Shown here: in pieces, positions 31,892 through 41,704 of the stretch
How the letters are laid out: every line of letters starts with the position of its first letter
Numbering within the stretch: the stretch's first letter is position 1
Source: Fagopyrum homotropicum
Taxonomy: Eukaryota > Streptophyta > Magnoliopsida > Caryophyllales > Polygonaceae
DNA length: 64,000 nucleotides
Direction of reading: 5' to 3'
Assembly: GCA_033239125.1 (NCBI GenBank)
Contig: BSWB01000006.1
Coordinates: 116,048,242 to 116,112,241, forward strand
The notes under the pieces: model-generated
Databases searched by the model: none
Seen by the model: only the letters and a program-made list of their open reading frames with translations
What the model was told of the DNA's origin: nothing
Program-made: the position numbers and the translations under genes

Positions 31892-32910
31892 GAACCCGAC
31901 TGGATCATTGCCATGCAAAATGAACTAAATGAGTTTGAGAGAAACAAATTTTGAACCCTCACGTCTAGACCAAAGAACCAATCCGTCATTGGCACAAAAT
32001 GGGTTTTTCGAAACAAGTTGGATGAAAATGGTAAAGTCATTCGAAATAAAGCACGACTTGTAGTTCAATTTTATAACCAAGAAGAAGATATTGATTACGA
32101 GGAGACTTTTGCTCCAGTTGCCAAGTTAGAAGTCATACATATGCTACTTGCTTTTGCATCTTTCATGAGCATAAAATTATTTCAAATAGATGTAAAATAT
32201 GCTTTTCTAAACGGCTTCTTAGAAGAAGAAGTCTATGTTGCTCAACCACTTGGTTTTGAAAATGATGAATTTCCTGATCATGTTTTTAAATTGGACAAAA
32301 CTCTTTATGGTCTTAAGCAAGCTCCTCGAGCTTGGTATGAAAGTTTGTCCGAGTATCTTCTTGAAACAATTTCAAAAGAGGTTTGATTGACAAAACTTTA
32401 TTTATCAATCCAGAGGCAATGATATATTAGTAGTACAAATCTATGTTGAAGATATATTATTCGGTGCTACTAGCGATTCTCTATGCAAGGATTTTTCAGA
32501 TATTTTGTGTAGGGAATTCGAAATAAGCTTAATGGGAGAGTTAAATTTCTTTCTTGGACTTCAAGTTACACAAGCAAAGAAAGGAATCTTTCTCAATCAA
32601 GGAAAGTATACCAAAGACTTGCTTAAGAAGTATAAGATGGATCAATCCATGGTCGCAAAAATTCCTATGAGTTCTACACTTTCACATGACCATAACAAAG
32701 ATGGTAAAAGTGTTGTACAAAAGGAGTATCGAGGTATGATCGGTTCTTTGTTATATCTAACCGCTAGTCGACCTGACATTATGTTTAGTGTGTGCATCTG
32801 TGCAAGGTTTCAAGCTGATCCTAAAGAGTCAAAGTTGATAGCGGTGAAAAGGATATTTTGGTATCTCAATGGCACTAAGGATTTAGGGTTATGGTACCAA
32901 CGCTAAAGCT
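31892..32910 (+). pseudogene. Reverse transcriptase of H, YVDD changed to YVED
   Basis: KWVFRNKLDENGKVIRNKAR, DYEETFAPVAKLEVI, FQIDVKYAFLNGFL (motif A Asp kept) and LYGLKQAPRAWYESL are clear. A frameshift follows near 32382. The next frame has DILVVQIYVEDILFGATS: the polymerase motif YVDD has become YVED (Glu codon 32448-32450). Then EISLMGELNFFLGLQV and ASRPDIMFSVCICARFQ. Confidence 0.88.
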
Positions 32911-33400
32911 CGTTTCACCTCGTTGGCTATTCAAATGATGACTTTGCATGCTATAAAGTCGATAGAAAGAGTACTTCTGGATGTTGCCCATTCTTAGGGT
33001 CATCCCTAATCAGTTGGCACTCCAAGAAGCTAAACTCTGTCGCCCTATCCACAGCTGAAGTAGAATACATAGCTGCGGGAGCCTATTGTGCACAAATTCT
33101 ATGGATCGCTCAGCAACTCGGTGATCTTGGCTTTGATTTAAAAGGTATCCCGATTAAATGTGATAATACTAGTGTTATTTGAATCACTAAAAATCCTGTG
33201 CAGCATTCAAGGACAAAGCATATCGATGTAAGGCATCACTTCATACGTGATCATGTAGAGAAAGGTAATGTTTTGATTTCTTTTATATCAACTGACTTGC
33301 AGCTTGCAGATATATTTATTAAGCCTCTTCCTGAAGATCAATTCAATTTTATTTGATTAGAGCTTGGTATGTTAAACAAGGAAGTATTAACGTAGGGGGA
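32911..33400 (+). pseudogene. RNase H of H and end of pol
   Basis: In broken frames: GYSNDDFACYKVDRKSTSG (first Asp present), LNSVALSTAEVEYIAA, QLGDLGFDL, KHIDVRHHFIRD and LQLADIFIKPLPEDQFNF. TGA near 33180 and TAG near 33356 interrupt it. It ends LGMLNKEVLT. A polypurine-like TAGGGGGAG lies at 33393-33401. Confidence 0.8.
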
Positions 33401-33910
33401 GTAAATCGTTTTATTTTCTCCTTCGTATGCAGTCCATTCTTCAATTTCAAGGGCCTTGAAACGAAATTCAACGCAAAATTGAAAATCACGGATCTGTTTA
33501 GGGGTTAATATCTTTTAGATATTTTGATCTCTAAATTATTTTAAAGAAGGATTTTTAAGATGATTTCAAAAGTCCTTATTTTCGGATTCAAAGATTTTGT
33601 TTGAAAAAGTTGTTGAGATTAAATTGGAAAGATTTTAAACAAATTTCGTTTTTCAAGGCTTTGATTTTCTCAAGATCTTGTTAAAACCATAAATTTTTTT
33701 TATTTTTCCTTTTAAAAGCTAAATCTTCTTCCTTCCCTATTCAACATTTTTACAGATGCCAAAAACATCTCACTCCGCCTTTTCAAAACCCTTGATTTTC
33801 TCTCACAAATCCATCTATGCCTCCAAGAAGCAAGAAAACTGTCCACCGTCTAGCTTCGACATTCAAGAAGGAATCTTCCCGATCTTTGATCCGAGATTAG
33901 TATATGATGT
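33401..33910 (+). other. Post-pol region of H with start of a further ORF
   Basis: One CAAGGGCCTTGAAA word (33446-33470), AT-rich sequence, then ATG at 33756 (MPKTSHSAFSKPLIF) opening a short frame. SIRE-type elements have an env-like ORF here, and this could be its first 50 codons. By about 33910 the frame has become the proline-rich Gag start of element G, so the ORF is a chimera. No membrane segment is seen. Confidence 0.4.
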
Positions 33911-34940
33911 TTGTGGAAGCTCGCACAATCCACCTATACCACCAGCCCCCGGTCCACCTCCAAACGCCCCCCAAGGGCCAGGTCTGACTCATCTCTATTC
34001 TTCTTTTAATGCATCTAACATTCCGCACTTTGGTGGTGAATTTCAGTAATTAGGAGAAGAGGATGGAAGAGGGCAAATGGAGAGACTACCCTAGACGTCA
34101 TCACAATCCTAGGAGAGGTCGTGACTATGAGCCTTATAGACCTCCCCCACATAATGATGGAATTGGGAAGGTTAAGGTCAAAATTTCAAGTTTCGAAGAC
34201 AAGTGCGATCCGGACGTTTACATGGAATGAGAGACTAAAATGGAATAAATTTGGTCTTGTCATAACTTTAGTGAAAAAAGGAATATCCAACTTATTGCAT
34301 TGGATTTCCAAGGATAAGCCTTAGTTTGGTGGGATCACCTTATGAAAGAAAGGAGAAGAACGCTAGATCTAGACATCAACGATTGGGAGCAAATAAAGTC
34401 CTTAATGAAATCTAGATTTGTGCCTCAATACTATGCTAGAGAAGTGAGACAACGATTGAAGAACCTCCAATAATGTTCCATGATTGTAGAAGAAGTATAC
34501 ACCACTATGCAAATGACGATGGTGAAGGTTAACGTTCAAGAGGATGAGAATTCCATTATGGCTCGGTTTTTAAGAATTTTGTATCCTTCACTAGCCAATG
34601 AAATTGATTTATATCCATATGCTACAATGACTAACCTGTTGCATTTGGATATAAAGGTAGAGAAGAAGATCAAAGGTCGGAACCATGGATCGAGTTCGTT
34701 GAAACCAAAGAGGAAATCTCGGACTGAGATTATGCCCAAGATTCCTCGAAAGATGAGAGCAAGAGTCGAGTTCTCGATCCAACAACCTAGAAATCTTATA
34801 CACAGTCTCTCTCTTTGAATGAGCCTCCAAAGGATAATAAAGGGAACACTTCTAACTCTACTTTACGTTCTAGATATATTGTATGCTTTAAATGTCAAGG
34901 TAGAGGTCACTATATGCGAGATTGTCCTAATAAAAGAGTA
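33910..34940 (+). pseudogene. Gag of G, frameshifted
   Basis: Proline-rich start (PPAPGPPPNAPQGPG), then VKVKISSFEDKCDPDVYMEW, the Gag core QGYALVWWDHLMKERRR and DINDWEQIKSLMKSRFVPQYY in alternating frames, and ARFLRILYPSLANEIDLYPY. The zinc knuckle CFKCQGRGHYMRDC (34883-34927) is intact. At least four frame breaks or stops were seen. Confidence 0.85.
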
Positions 34941-35079
34941 TTAATTTTAATCAACAAGGACAATATGAAAGTGAGGAAGAGCATGAAAATGATCATATCC
35001 ATCATAATGCATTGGATGAACATAATAGCGCCAGTAATAGTGATGAAGGTTGTGAATATGAGCGTGGAAAATCTTTAAT

Positions 35080-35430
35080 TGCTAAGAGAACTTTGCATCT
35101 TAAGATAACCCCATGTGAGGATAATCAAAGGGAAAACCTTTTGCATACTAGATGTCTTGTTCAAGGACATGTGTGCAATATAATTATTGATGGTGGTAGT
35201 TGTTGCAACATTGCTAGTGATGAATTGATCACTAAGTTGAAAATCAATACTTCTCTATCATCCTAGACATTATAAATTGTATCGGATGAATGATTGTGGC
35301 GAATAGAAAGTTACTAAAGAAGCTAAGATTTCTTTCACCTTAAGAAAGTATGAGGATACTATTATATGTGATGTTGTGTCCATACAAGCATGTTATATCT
35401 TATTGGGGCGTCCATGACAATTCGATAGAA
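35080..35430 (+). pseudogene. Protease of G
   Basis: HTRCLVQGHVCNIIIDGGSC, then CNIASDELITKL (35140-35250) is the retropepsin start with Asp-Gly-Gly-Ser at the active site; most gypsy proteases have DSGS or DGGS. The rest (VSIQACYILLGRPW-like, near 35380) is in broken frames. Confidence 0.75.
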
Positions 35431-35585
35431 GAGTCAAGCATGATGGATTCACTAATAAGCATTCATTTGAGTTCAATGGACAACAACCACTCTTAAACCT
35501 ATGACTTCTTTGCAGATCGCATAACATTATGACAAAAAGAAGAAGCAAAGCAAAGAGAAGAAGCGAGAAACGCATTCCAGAGAAT

Positions 35586-35740
35586 ATATCTCGGGCAAAA
35601 CCATAAAATCTCCCCCGAGATCTGAAGAATCTCGTCCCAGTTCAAAGAGTTCTCAATCCAATTCGAGGTCTCAACCCAACCTCACAAAATCTCAGCCCCG
35701 TAGCACAAATATCGCATGAGATTTATCACCCGAGATTGCT
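35586..35740. repeat. ATCTCGCCCGAGAT cluster between protease and RT of G
   Basis: ATCTCGGGC, AAATCTCCCCCGAGATC, AATCTCGTCCCAG, GAGGTCTCAACCC, AAATCTCAGCCCC, ATCGCATGAGATTT and CACCCGAGATTG within 155 bp, in the coding linker between protease and RT. Confidence 0.8.
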
Positions 35741-35949
35741 TTTGTTGAGACTAATCGAGTCCTTTTAGCATCCAAAGGGGAGTTTCTTGAAGATTTTGTT
35801 CCTTTGGATACTGTTTTGGTGAGCCTATGCAAAAGCCTTATGACTTTGAGTGATGAAGTCAAGGCTACCTTACCTCAAAACATTTTAAGGACTTTAGATC
35901 AGTTTCGTGTCGAATTTCTGGATGAGGTTTTTGCAGGTCTTCCACCTTT

Positions 35950-36520
35950 TTGAGGCATTGAGCATCTAATTAATTTCATTCCATGTTCTACACTTCGAAA
36001 TCGCACAAAATATAGGATGAGTCCTGAGGAAAGTCAGGAAATTCTGGATCAAGTGCAAGAGCTTTTGATTAAAGGCTATGTTCAAGAAACCTTGAGTCCA
36101 TGTACGGTTCCAGTTCTCTTGGTACCTAAGAAAGATATTAGTTGGAGGATGTGTGTTGATTGTAAGGTGTTCAATAACATTACTATCAAGTATCGTCATC
36201 TCATCCCCAGGTTAGATGACATGCTAGATGAGCTTAGTGGAGCTACCTTGTTCTCCAAGATTGATCTTAAGAGTGGTTATCATCAAATCCGGATGCGGGA
36301 AGGAGATGAAAGGAAGACAACGTTTAAGACTAAGTTTGGTCTTTATGAGTTGTTGATTATGCTTTTTGGTTTGACTAACGCTCCTAACACATTTATGAGA
36401 TTGATGAATCATGTATTGCTTCATTTCATTGGAAAGTTTGTGGCTGTCTACTTCGATGACATTCTCATTTACAACAAATCACTTGAGGAGCATGAAGATC
36501 ATTTGAGGGAAGTACTATGA
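35950..36520 (+). pseudogene. Reverse transcriptase of G
   Basis: Open from YRMSPEESQEIL (36011) to 36520. Motifs: VPKKDISWRMCVDCKVFNN, FSKIDLKSGYHQIRMREGD (motif A Asp present), GLTNAPNTFMRLM and VYFDDILIYNKS (YFDD at 36449-36460). All RT catalytic residues are present, which makes this the best-preserved RT in the window; a TGA follows at 36518-36520. Confidence 0.9.
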
Positions 36521-36732
36521 ACTCTTAGAATTGAATCTTTATATGCTAATATTAAGAAATATCAAGTTGTTTTCCTTAGATTTGTAGTGATTACAAGAGG
36601 TCTAGAGGTGGACAAGGAGAAGATTAAACCATCTAAGATTGGCCTACACCTGCCACAATCGGCCATGTCCGATCTTTTCATGGACTAGCAACATTTATAG
36701 ACGTTTTCTACGGGATTTTAGTACCATTGCAG

Positions 36733-36751
36733 CCCCCCCCCCCCCCCCCCC
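36733..36751. repeat. Poly-C tract of 19
   Basis: Nineteen C in a row in otherwise AT-rich coding remnants. A microsatellite expansion or a sequencing artefact is equally possible. Confidence 0.85.
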
Positions 36752-37340
36752 GTCTCTCACGAAGAAAGAAGTACAATTAGAGTAGGGAGAAGCTCAAGAG
36801 AAGGCATTTAAGGAGTTGAAAAAGCAACTATCACATGCACCACTTCTAGCACTTCTAGATTTCACTAAACCATTTGAGGTTGAATGTGACGCATTATGAA
36901 TTGTCATTACAGGAGTGCTTATGCAAGAAGGTAAGCCACTTGCCTACTTAGTGAAAAATTGAGAGGAGCATGCGTGAATTATTCGAGCTATGATAAGGAA
37001 TTATATGCTTTATTTTGAGTTTTCGAGATATGACAACATTATCTTTCACCTAATAAATTCATCCTTAAAACTGATCATGAGTCTCTAAAGTATTTTAGGA
37101 GTCAAGATAAGTTTAATAGGAGGCATGGTAGATGGATGGAGTTTATAGAAACTTTTCCTTATATCATCAAATATACGAAATAAAAGGATAATTTTGTTGT
37201 TGATGCCCTTTATAGGAGACATTCATTGATCACTACTATGGATTCTAAGGTCTTAGGTTTCTATTATTTTAAGGATCTATGTGTGGGTGACATTGATTTT
37301 GGTGATATTTATACGCAATGTAAATCTTGGCCTTATGCCA

Positions 37341-37374
37341 GAAATCTCGCCCGAGATTCTGACCGAGATTTTCC
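37341..37374. repeat. ATCTCGCCCGAGAT cluster between RNase H and integrase of G
   Basis: AAATCTCGCCCGAGATT followed by GACCGAGATTTT: one perfect palindrome and one half copy. Confidence 0.8.
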
Positions 37375-37440
37375 TCAGTTGCGTAATAAATTCTTTTTTT
37401 TTTAAGGTTTTACGTTCTATGAGGATAAAGTGTGTATCCC

Positions 37441-38203
37441 TAAATGTTCTCTTAGACTGATAATTATTGAGGAAGCTCATATGGGAGGTTTAATGAGAAA
37501 TTTTGGTAGAGATAAGACTTATCACATGCTGCATTCACACTTTTACTAGCCTCGTATGCTTAAAGATGTTGAGAACATGCTTAAGAGATGCATTGTGTGC
37601 TTAAATGCCAAGGCTAGATGGAAACCACATGGTTTGTATACTCCCTTACCTACACTTACTTCATCGTGGCTTGATATTAGTATGGACTTTGTTGTAGGAT
37701 TACCAAGGACTAAGAAGAGGAGAGATTCTAGTTTTGTGGTTGTTGATCGTTCTTCTAAAATGTCTCATTTTATTGCTTGTCATAAGGCCGATGATGCTTA
37801 TAATGTGGCTGACTTGTTTTTTAGGAAAGTTGTTAGGTTGTATGGAGTACCTAGCACTATTGTAAGCGATAGGGATGTTAAATTCCTTAGTTTCTTTTGG
37901 AAAACTCTTTGAAGAAAGCTTAATGTTGTTATTTTTAACATCTAGTCATGGTCAAATGGATGGTCAATTGGAAGTCACTAATAGGACTTGGACTACTATT
38001 TTGAGGGTTATTTTGAAGGACAATTTGAATGCTTGGGAGGATGTCTTACCACATGTAGAATTTGCCTATAATCGTGCATTGCATTCATCCACTAATCGAA
38101 CGCCTTTTGAGTGTGTCTATGGGTTGAATACTTTGACCCCTTTTGATCTTATACCGTTGCCTATAGAGGAGCGAGTAGATTTTTGCAGGTAAACAGGTTG
38201 AGT
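37441..38203 (+). pseudogene. Integrase of G
   Basis: Zinc finger remnant near 37460-37620 (EAHMGG, YHMLHSHFY, CIVCLNAKAR), catalytic Asp in DISMDFVVGLPRTKK (37670s), Asp in TIVSDRDVKFLSFFW (37860s) and Glu in GQLEVTNRTWTTIL (37965), so the triad is complete across a frameshift near 37905. Then NAWEDVLPHVEFAYNRALH and FECVYGLNTLTPFDLIPL. Confidence 0.85.
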
Positions 38204-38732
38204 TCATCAAGGAGTTACATGAAAAGACACGCATAAGGCTGGAAAACAAAGGGGAAAATGTGACATTCAAGGTGAATCGGAATCGCAAGGAAATGTTATT
38301 CAAACTAAGAGAACGAGTTTGGTTGCATCTAAGGAAAGCAAAATTTCCGTGGAAGAGGAAGTTGAAGTTGTCTCCACAGGGAGATGGATCATTTTGTGTG
38401 AAGCGTAAGGTTGGAAACAACGCTTATCTCGTGGAGCTCCCAACTGAGTATGGAGTAAGCAAGACCTTCAATGTAGGGGACTTGACTCCTTTTGAGTCTA
38501 ATGATGAGCATATTGGTGATTCAAGGATGAATCCTTATTAAAAAGGGGAGTATGATGAGATACCATCCCCAATACCACCTCAAGGGTCAATCACAAAGTC
38601 AAGGATCAAGGCATTGAAGGAGAACACAACCATATTACCTTTGAGTCCCACCATGGAAGGAGTTATTACTAGAGCGAGAGCAAAGACCGTTGTTGGCTAC
38701 TGTGGAAGGACCATACCATACCCATGATGATC
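38204..38732 (+). pseudogene. Integrase C-terminus and tail of G
   Basis: One frame from 38260 gives VNRNRKEMLFKLRERVWLHL, KAKFPWKRKLKLSPQGDGSF, NAYLVELPTEYGVSKTFNVG and DLTPFESNDE, a GPY-type C-terminal module. After a stop at 38539-38541 the same frame goes on with KGEYDEIPSPIPPQG and EGVITRARAKTV, the usual tail of this group, so the stop is premature. No chromodomain was recognised. Confidence 0.8.
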
Positions 38733-38778
38733 AAGCATGCATAGAAAGTGGCTAGGACAAGGAAAGAGTTGAGGACCA

Positions 38779-38815
38779 AAATCTCGCCGGATATTTATAT
38801 AGATTGACCGAGATT
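38779..38815. repeat. AATCTCGCCGGA / GACCGAGATTT words, upstream slot of G LTR
   Basis: Two half-palindromes of the G word, about 175-210 bp upstream of the TATA box. Confidence 0.6.
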
Positions 38816-38989
38816 TGATGCCTGTCGAGGTTCATAAGATCCGGTTGCGATATTATTAGTTATAGATATCTTATATTATTTAAATACCTTTAACGTTCTA
38901 AAATATTCTACAGGAATTTGTTGATTTTTGATCCTATTTTATAGGATTATCTTTTAGTTAGATTAGTTTTTTTGTAGGAGAATCTTCCC

Positions 38990-38997
38990 TATAAATA
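38990..38997 (+). promoter_or_regulatory. TATA box of the G LTR
   Basis: TATAAATA in the context CCCTATAAATAGTC, inside the LTR-like region. Confidence 0.6.
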
Positions 38998-39447
38998 GTC
39001 TTAAAGGGTGAGATTATTAGGTAGATTTGATTTGATTAATATTTCCACAATAGTGTGAACTCGCTACTTCACTTATGAAGTTTGTGTTTTATTCATTCAT
39101 ATTCAATCAACAGAGAGAACCTTTGATTGAATCGTTGTGAGTCCTTGCTAGGTTGTGTTTGTGTTTGATAATATTCTTAAAGGTTGGTGCTTCTGGTCAA
39201 TTTTAGTCCCTCCTTGTTCTTGTCTTATTTAGAAGACTTGGGTAAGGTTAAGGGAGGGTTAATGTAAGCTCTTAGTCAAGGGGTTTTGACTCATACTTGG
39301 TCAAGGTTCTTTGTGAGAATACCTTGGTTTGTATCTTCCTATATTTCCATCAATTTCATTCCATACTATCATCTCCTTTTCTTTTCAATATCAATACATC
39401 ATCTCACGATCTTTTGTTATAGTTTCATAAATTTCCGCCCCGTAACC

Positions 39448-39467
39448 AGAATCTCACCCGAGATTCG
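39448..39467. repeat. AGAATCTCACCCGAGATTCG palindrome, downstream slot of G LTR
   Basis: One near-perfect copy of the G word about 450 bp after the TATA box. Confidence 0.75.
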
Positions 39468-39790
39468 TTGTCTAAGACAGTTTGTGGACTTTCATTCAAG
39501 ATCGGAAACTGCGACATCAACCCCGCATCAGTTCCAATTCACATATCACTCTCCAAAGTTCAACCGCAGGTACCAACACCACCCCAAAGTTAGCAACAAA
39601 GCCAACAAAGCCATTGTAGTCCCTTATCAACGCCCTTCTCGAACAATTCGATGGATTTTGGTATCGTATTCTCTTTTTTATCTTCTTCATTACTCTACTA
39701 TTTTCTACACGTACTACACTCAACAATTTCCTATCCCTCCAAATCTTTTATTTTCTAATTTTCGACTACAAATTACAGTATGAACCTCTT

Positions 39791-40442
39791 GTTTTCTCCA
39801 TCACCAAATCAGGGTTCCTCTGGTCCATCCTTGCTATTACGAGTTTAATGTTCAATGGACTTCAATTGGCTAGTGTTGATGCTCTAACAGAAATTGAGAT
39901 GGTTCTATGTTTGCCTAATAGGAACATTGTTGATTATTATGCTTCAACTGATGTGTTTAGCATGCATGTGGAATGTGCTACTTTGTTCCTCTAAAAAGTT
40001 CAAAATGCTCTAATAACATGGAGGATTTTGGAGGGTTAGATGTGAAGGATTATGGCGAGTTAGATGTGATTTGGTGGTCCATTGCACGTGTGAGTGCGTA
40101 TACACATTTGACCCGATTTCAACACATAAGTCTAATTTGGTTTCATCATAAAACCAATTGACAATAAAAGTAGTCTACCGACCTTATATATGTCAATTCC
40201 TATATAATATCGACGTGTGAACTTTCATGCTCCACATCTATCACTTCTAAACATACAATTGGTCAAGGTTTATTGTCAAATTTGTTTGTACATTTTTTCT
40301 TGTTATCACCTTATTTTTATAAGTATGCTTGTTTTGTTAAGGGTCTAATGTTTTATTTTATCCAAGGGCCCTCTAATGTTAGGTCCAACCCCATAAATAT
40401 ATGAAATTTAGGTGTTGTGTATTTGAGAGTATAAGGTTACAA
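39791..40442. other. Unassigned AT-rich sequence
   Basis: No protein family, RNA gene or repeat was recognised. Short ORFs (for example 39973-40161) lack any support. Confidence 0.5.
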
Positions 40443-40545
40443 AAATACACTTAGTCCAATAATATTATACTTGAGATTAGGCTATTGGACTAAGTGTATT
40501 GTTTGACGTCAAACAATACACTTAGTCCAATAATCTTATACTTGA
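40443..40545. repeat. Perfect 50-nt palindrome within a triple repeat
   Basis: 40483-40532 is perfectly self-complementary, centred on GACGTC. Its right arm belongs to a 32-bp unit (AATACACTTAGTCCAATAAT and onward to TTATACTTGAG, 40514-40545) that is repeated directly at 40444-40475 with one change. The unit therefore occurs twice in direct and once, in part, in inverted orientation. The DNA could extrude as a cruciform or be transcribed into a hairpin. Confidence 0.95.
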
Positions 40546-40811
40546 GGGTATTAGGGTTCAAATTATCCCCGACGATAACTATTTAGTCCTTTTCACAAGT
40601 AATAAGAAAGCATAACTTGATGCGCGTAGAGGCATAATTTGAGGTCTCCAAATAAACTTAAAATACGTACGTTCTTATTAAGCATGAACAATATAAGCAT
40701 AAACGAGTACACCCCCAGAAAATCAATGGGCAAATTATTTGCTACTCTTAGACACACATGTATGTGCGATGCCCGTATGACCTAATAAGGCGGCTAGCTA
40801 GGTAGGGTTTC
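40546..40811. other. 3' flank of the inhibitor gene
   Basis: AT-rich; it would hold the 3' UTR of the minus-strand inhibitor gene. No clear polyadenylation element was singled out. Confidence 0.4.
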
Positions 40812-41630
40812 TTAACGAGCTATAGGGGCATCAGTAACAAGTCCTCTGGCTCCGGCGATGAGAACAAAGACACGAGTACATATGTAGTTGTAAGGCACCC
40901 CTGCGTTGTCTGGAATCACGATTGGGTCAAGATTCGGGTTCTCCCTTCTTATTTGAGCTGCAGCCTCGCATCCTGGAAGTCCTACAAGCTCTGGCCATAT
41001 CTTTTTTTCTGCATGGATCTATTTACTATTTAGTATGCATATCTACAATATACGTTATTACCTTATTTGATTGATACATGAATGATAGTCGGAAAAAAAG
41101 ATTTTACAAGGCATTCCTTAAGAAAATTAGGGATATGGGTTAGAACCTAACGTGCTCCCGATCATGACACAAACTAAGAACTATATCATATCAGTATCTA
41201 AATAATCAGATTGCATATCTGACATAATAACTTAACGAAAAGTGGTGGATGAAAGTTTTAATATGTGTCGAGTAGGTCAAGTAATAACATCACACGACGA
41301 ATCGAGTAACAACAACTCCAAACATTTACCACACCCAATCCGTTTTCATCCATCTAGAAATATGGAAAGTACCACTATTTGGTCGATCGTGTGTCACCAT
41401 ATTTACGATTTTCACCACAAAAGACACGTCTATCATTGAAAATTTCACAAAATTATCGATAAATTAGAAAATTTCGGACAGAGTCTGTAACTAAGTGGAA
41501 TATTGGTTTAAATATTGATATGAAACTGACCGGGGCATCTTGAGTATGCTGCTTCCAGTGGCTGAAACCATAGTGCAATAACCAGAACGAGAAGAAGACC
41601 AGAAATGGCCTTAAAGTTGGTCGAAGCCAT
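40812..41630 (-). CDS. Potato inhibitor I family serine-protease inhibitor, two exons
   Basis: Minus strand, exon 1 41630-41531 (100 nt) and exon 2 41008-40812 (197 nt) with stop TAA; 98 codons. The 522-nt intron starts GT (CCCCG/GTCAGT) and ends CCATGCAG. Residues 1-28 are a signal peptide (hydrophobic SGLLLVLVIALWF, cleavage probably after LEAA). The mature part has the family signature KKIWPELVG (residues 35-43) and the binding loop near 70-80. By alignment to eglin/CI-2 in memory, the P1-P1' bond would be Tyr73-Asn74. Cys32 and Cys77 fit the family disulfide; Cys47 is extra. The family inhibits subtilisin- or chymotrypsin-like proteases in defence; the protein should be secreted or vacuolar. 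ATG 41630 is chosen over an in-frame ATG at 41693, which would lie at or above the transcription start. Confidence 0.87.
41009..41530 (-). other. Intron of the inhibitor gene
   Basis: 522 nt, GT-AG, phase 1, AT-rich as plant introns are. Removing it joins TGC CCC G to AA, giving the family sequence CPEKKIWPELVG. Confidence 0.85.
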
Positions 41631-41696
41631 AATTAAGAGCTTTAGATTGATTTGGTTGTGTGATCTATGAGTACTTGATGATCTTAGTCTCATTTG

Positions 41697-41704
41697 TATT
41701 TATA
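41697..41704 (-). promoter_or_regulatory. TATA box of the inhibitor gene
   Basis: The minus strand reads CCTATAAATAC about 67 nt upstream of the chosen ATG, placing transcription start near 41665-41670. The short leader (CATCAAGTACTCATAGATC) is A/C-rich, as usual for small plant defence genes. Confidence 0.7.

Larger units (their letters stand above)
26892..33910 (+). mobile_element. Ty1/copia element H, SIRE-like, 3'-truncated
   Basis: Order: LTR (about 26892-28269), primer site, long gag with coiled-coil region, protease, integrase, RT, RNase H: the copia order with integrase before RT. The long Gag with an extra zinc knuckle and the start of another ORF after pol (33756) suggest the SIRE/Maximus lineage. 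A full 3' LTR is not found; sequence changes to element G near 33910. The left edge of the LTR is inferred from TG at 26892 and the end of D. Confidence 0.8.
36521..37440 (+). pseudogene. RT thumb and RNase H of G, heavily broken
   Basis: Remnants such as WTSNIYRRFLRDFSTIAAP (36695), KAFKELKKQLSHAPLLAL-like (36810) and the RNase H tail NKRHGRWMEFIE-like (37120) are spread across three frames. A C19 homopolymer (36733-36751) falls in the thumb, where the family has a short SAPL(T)ELTKK segment. Confidence 0.65.
33910..39790 (+). mobile_element. Ty3/gypsy element G, 5'-truncated
   Basis: Gag, protease, RT, RNase H and integrase in gypsy order on the plus strand, followed by an LTR-like region with a TATA box (38990). 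There is no 5' LTR: the element abuts H near 33910. The C-terminus (GDGSFCVKRK, NVGDLTPFE, TRARAK) resembles the plant gypsy group whose polyproteins end in a DLSPF and TRSRAK tail; I did not assign a lineage. Its family word is ATCTCGCCCGAGAT. Confidence 0.8.
38733..39790 (+). mobile_element. 3' LTR-like region of G
   Basis: A TATA box (CTATAAATAG, TATAAATA at 38990-38997) and two motif sites (38779-38815 and 39448-39467) lie at the spacing seen in other LTRs here. Precise ends are not defined because there is no second copy; the right end near 39790 is a guess from the change in composition. Confidence 0.5.

Noticed and set aside
39286..39783. 165-codon plus-strand ORF
   Set aside because: Lies in the LTR-like region of G, is rich in Tyr/Ser/Phe from AT-rich sequence and has no recognisable domain.
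41631..41693. Upstream in-frame ATG for the inhibitor (21 more codons)
   Set aside because: It lies within a few bases of the TATA box, so it would precede the transcription start; the hydrophobic signal begins properly at 41630.
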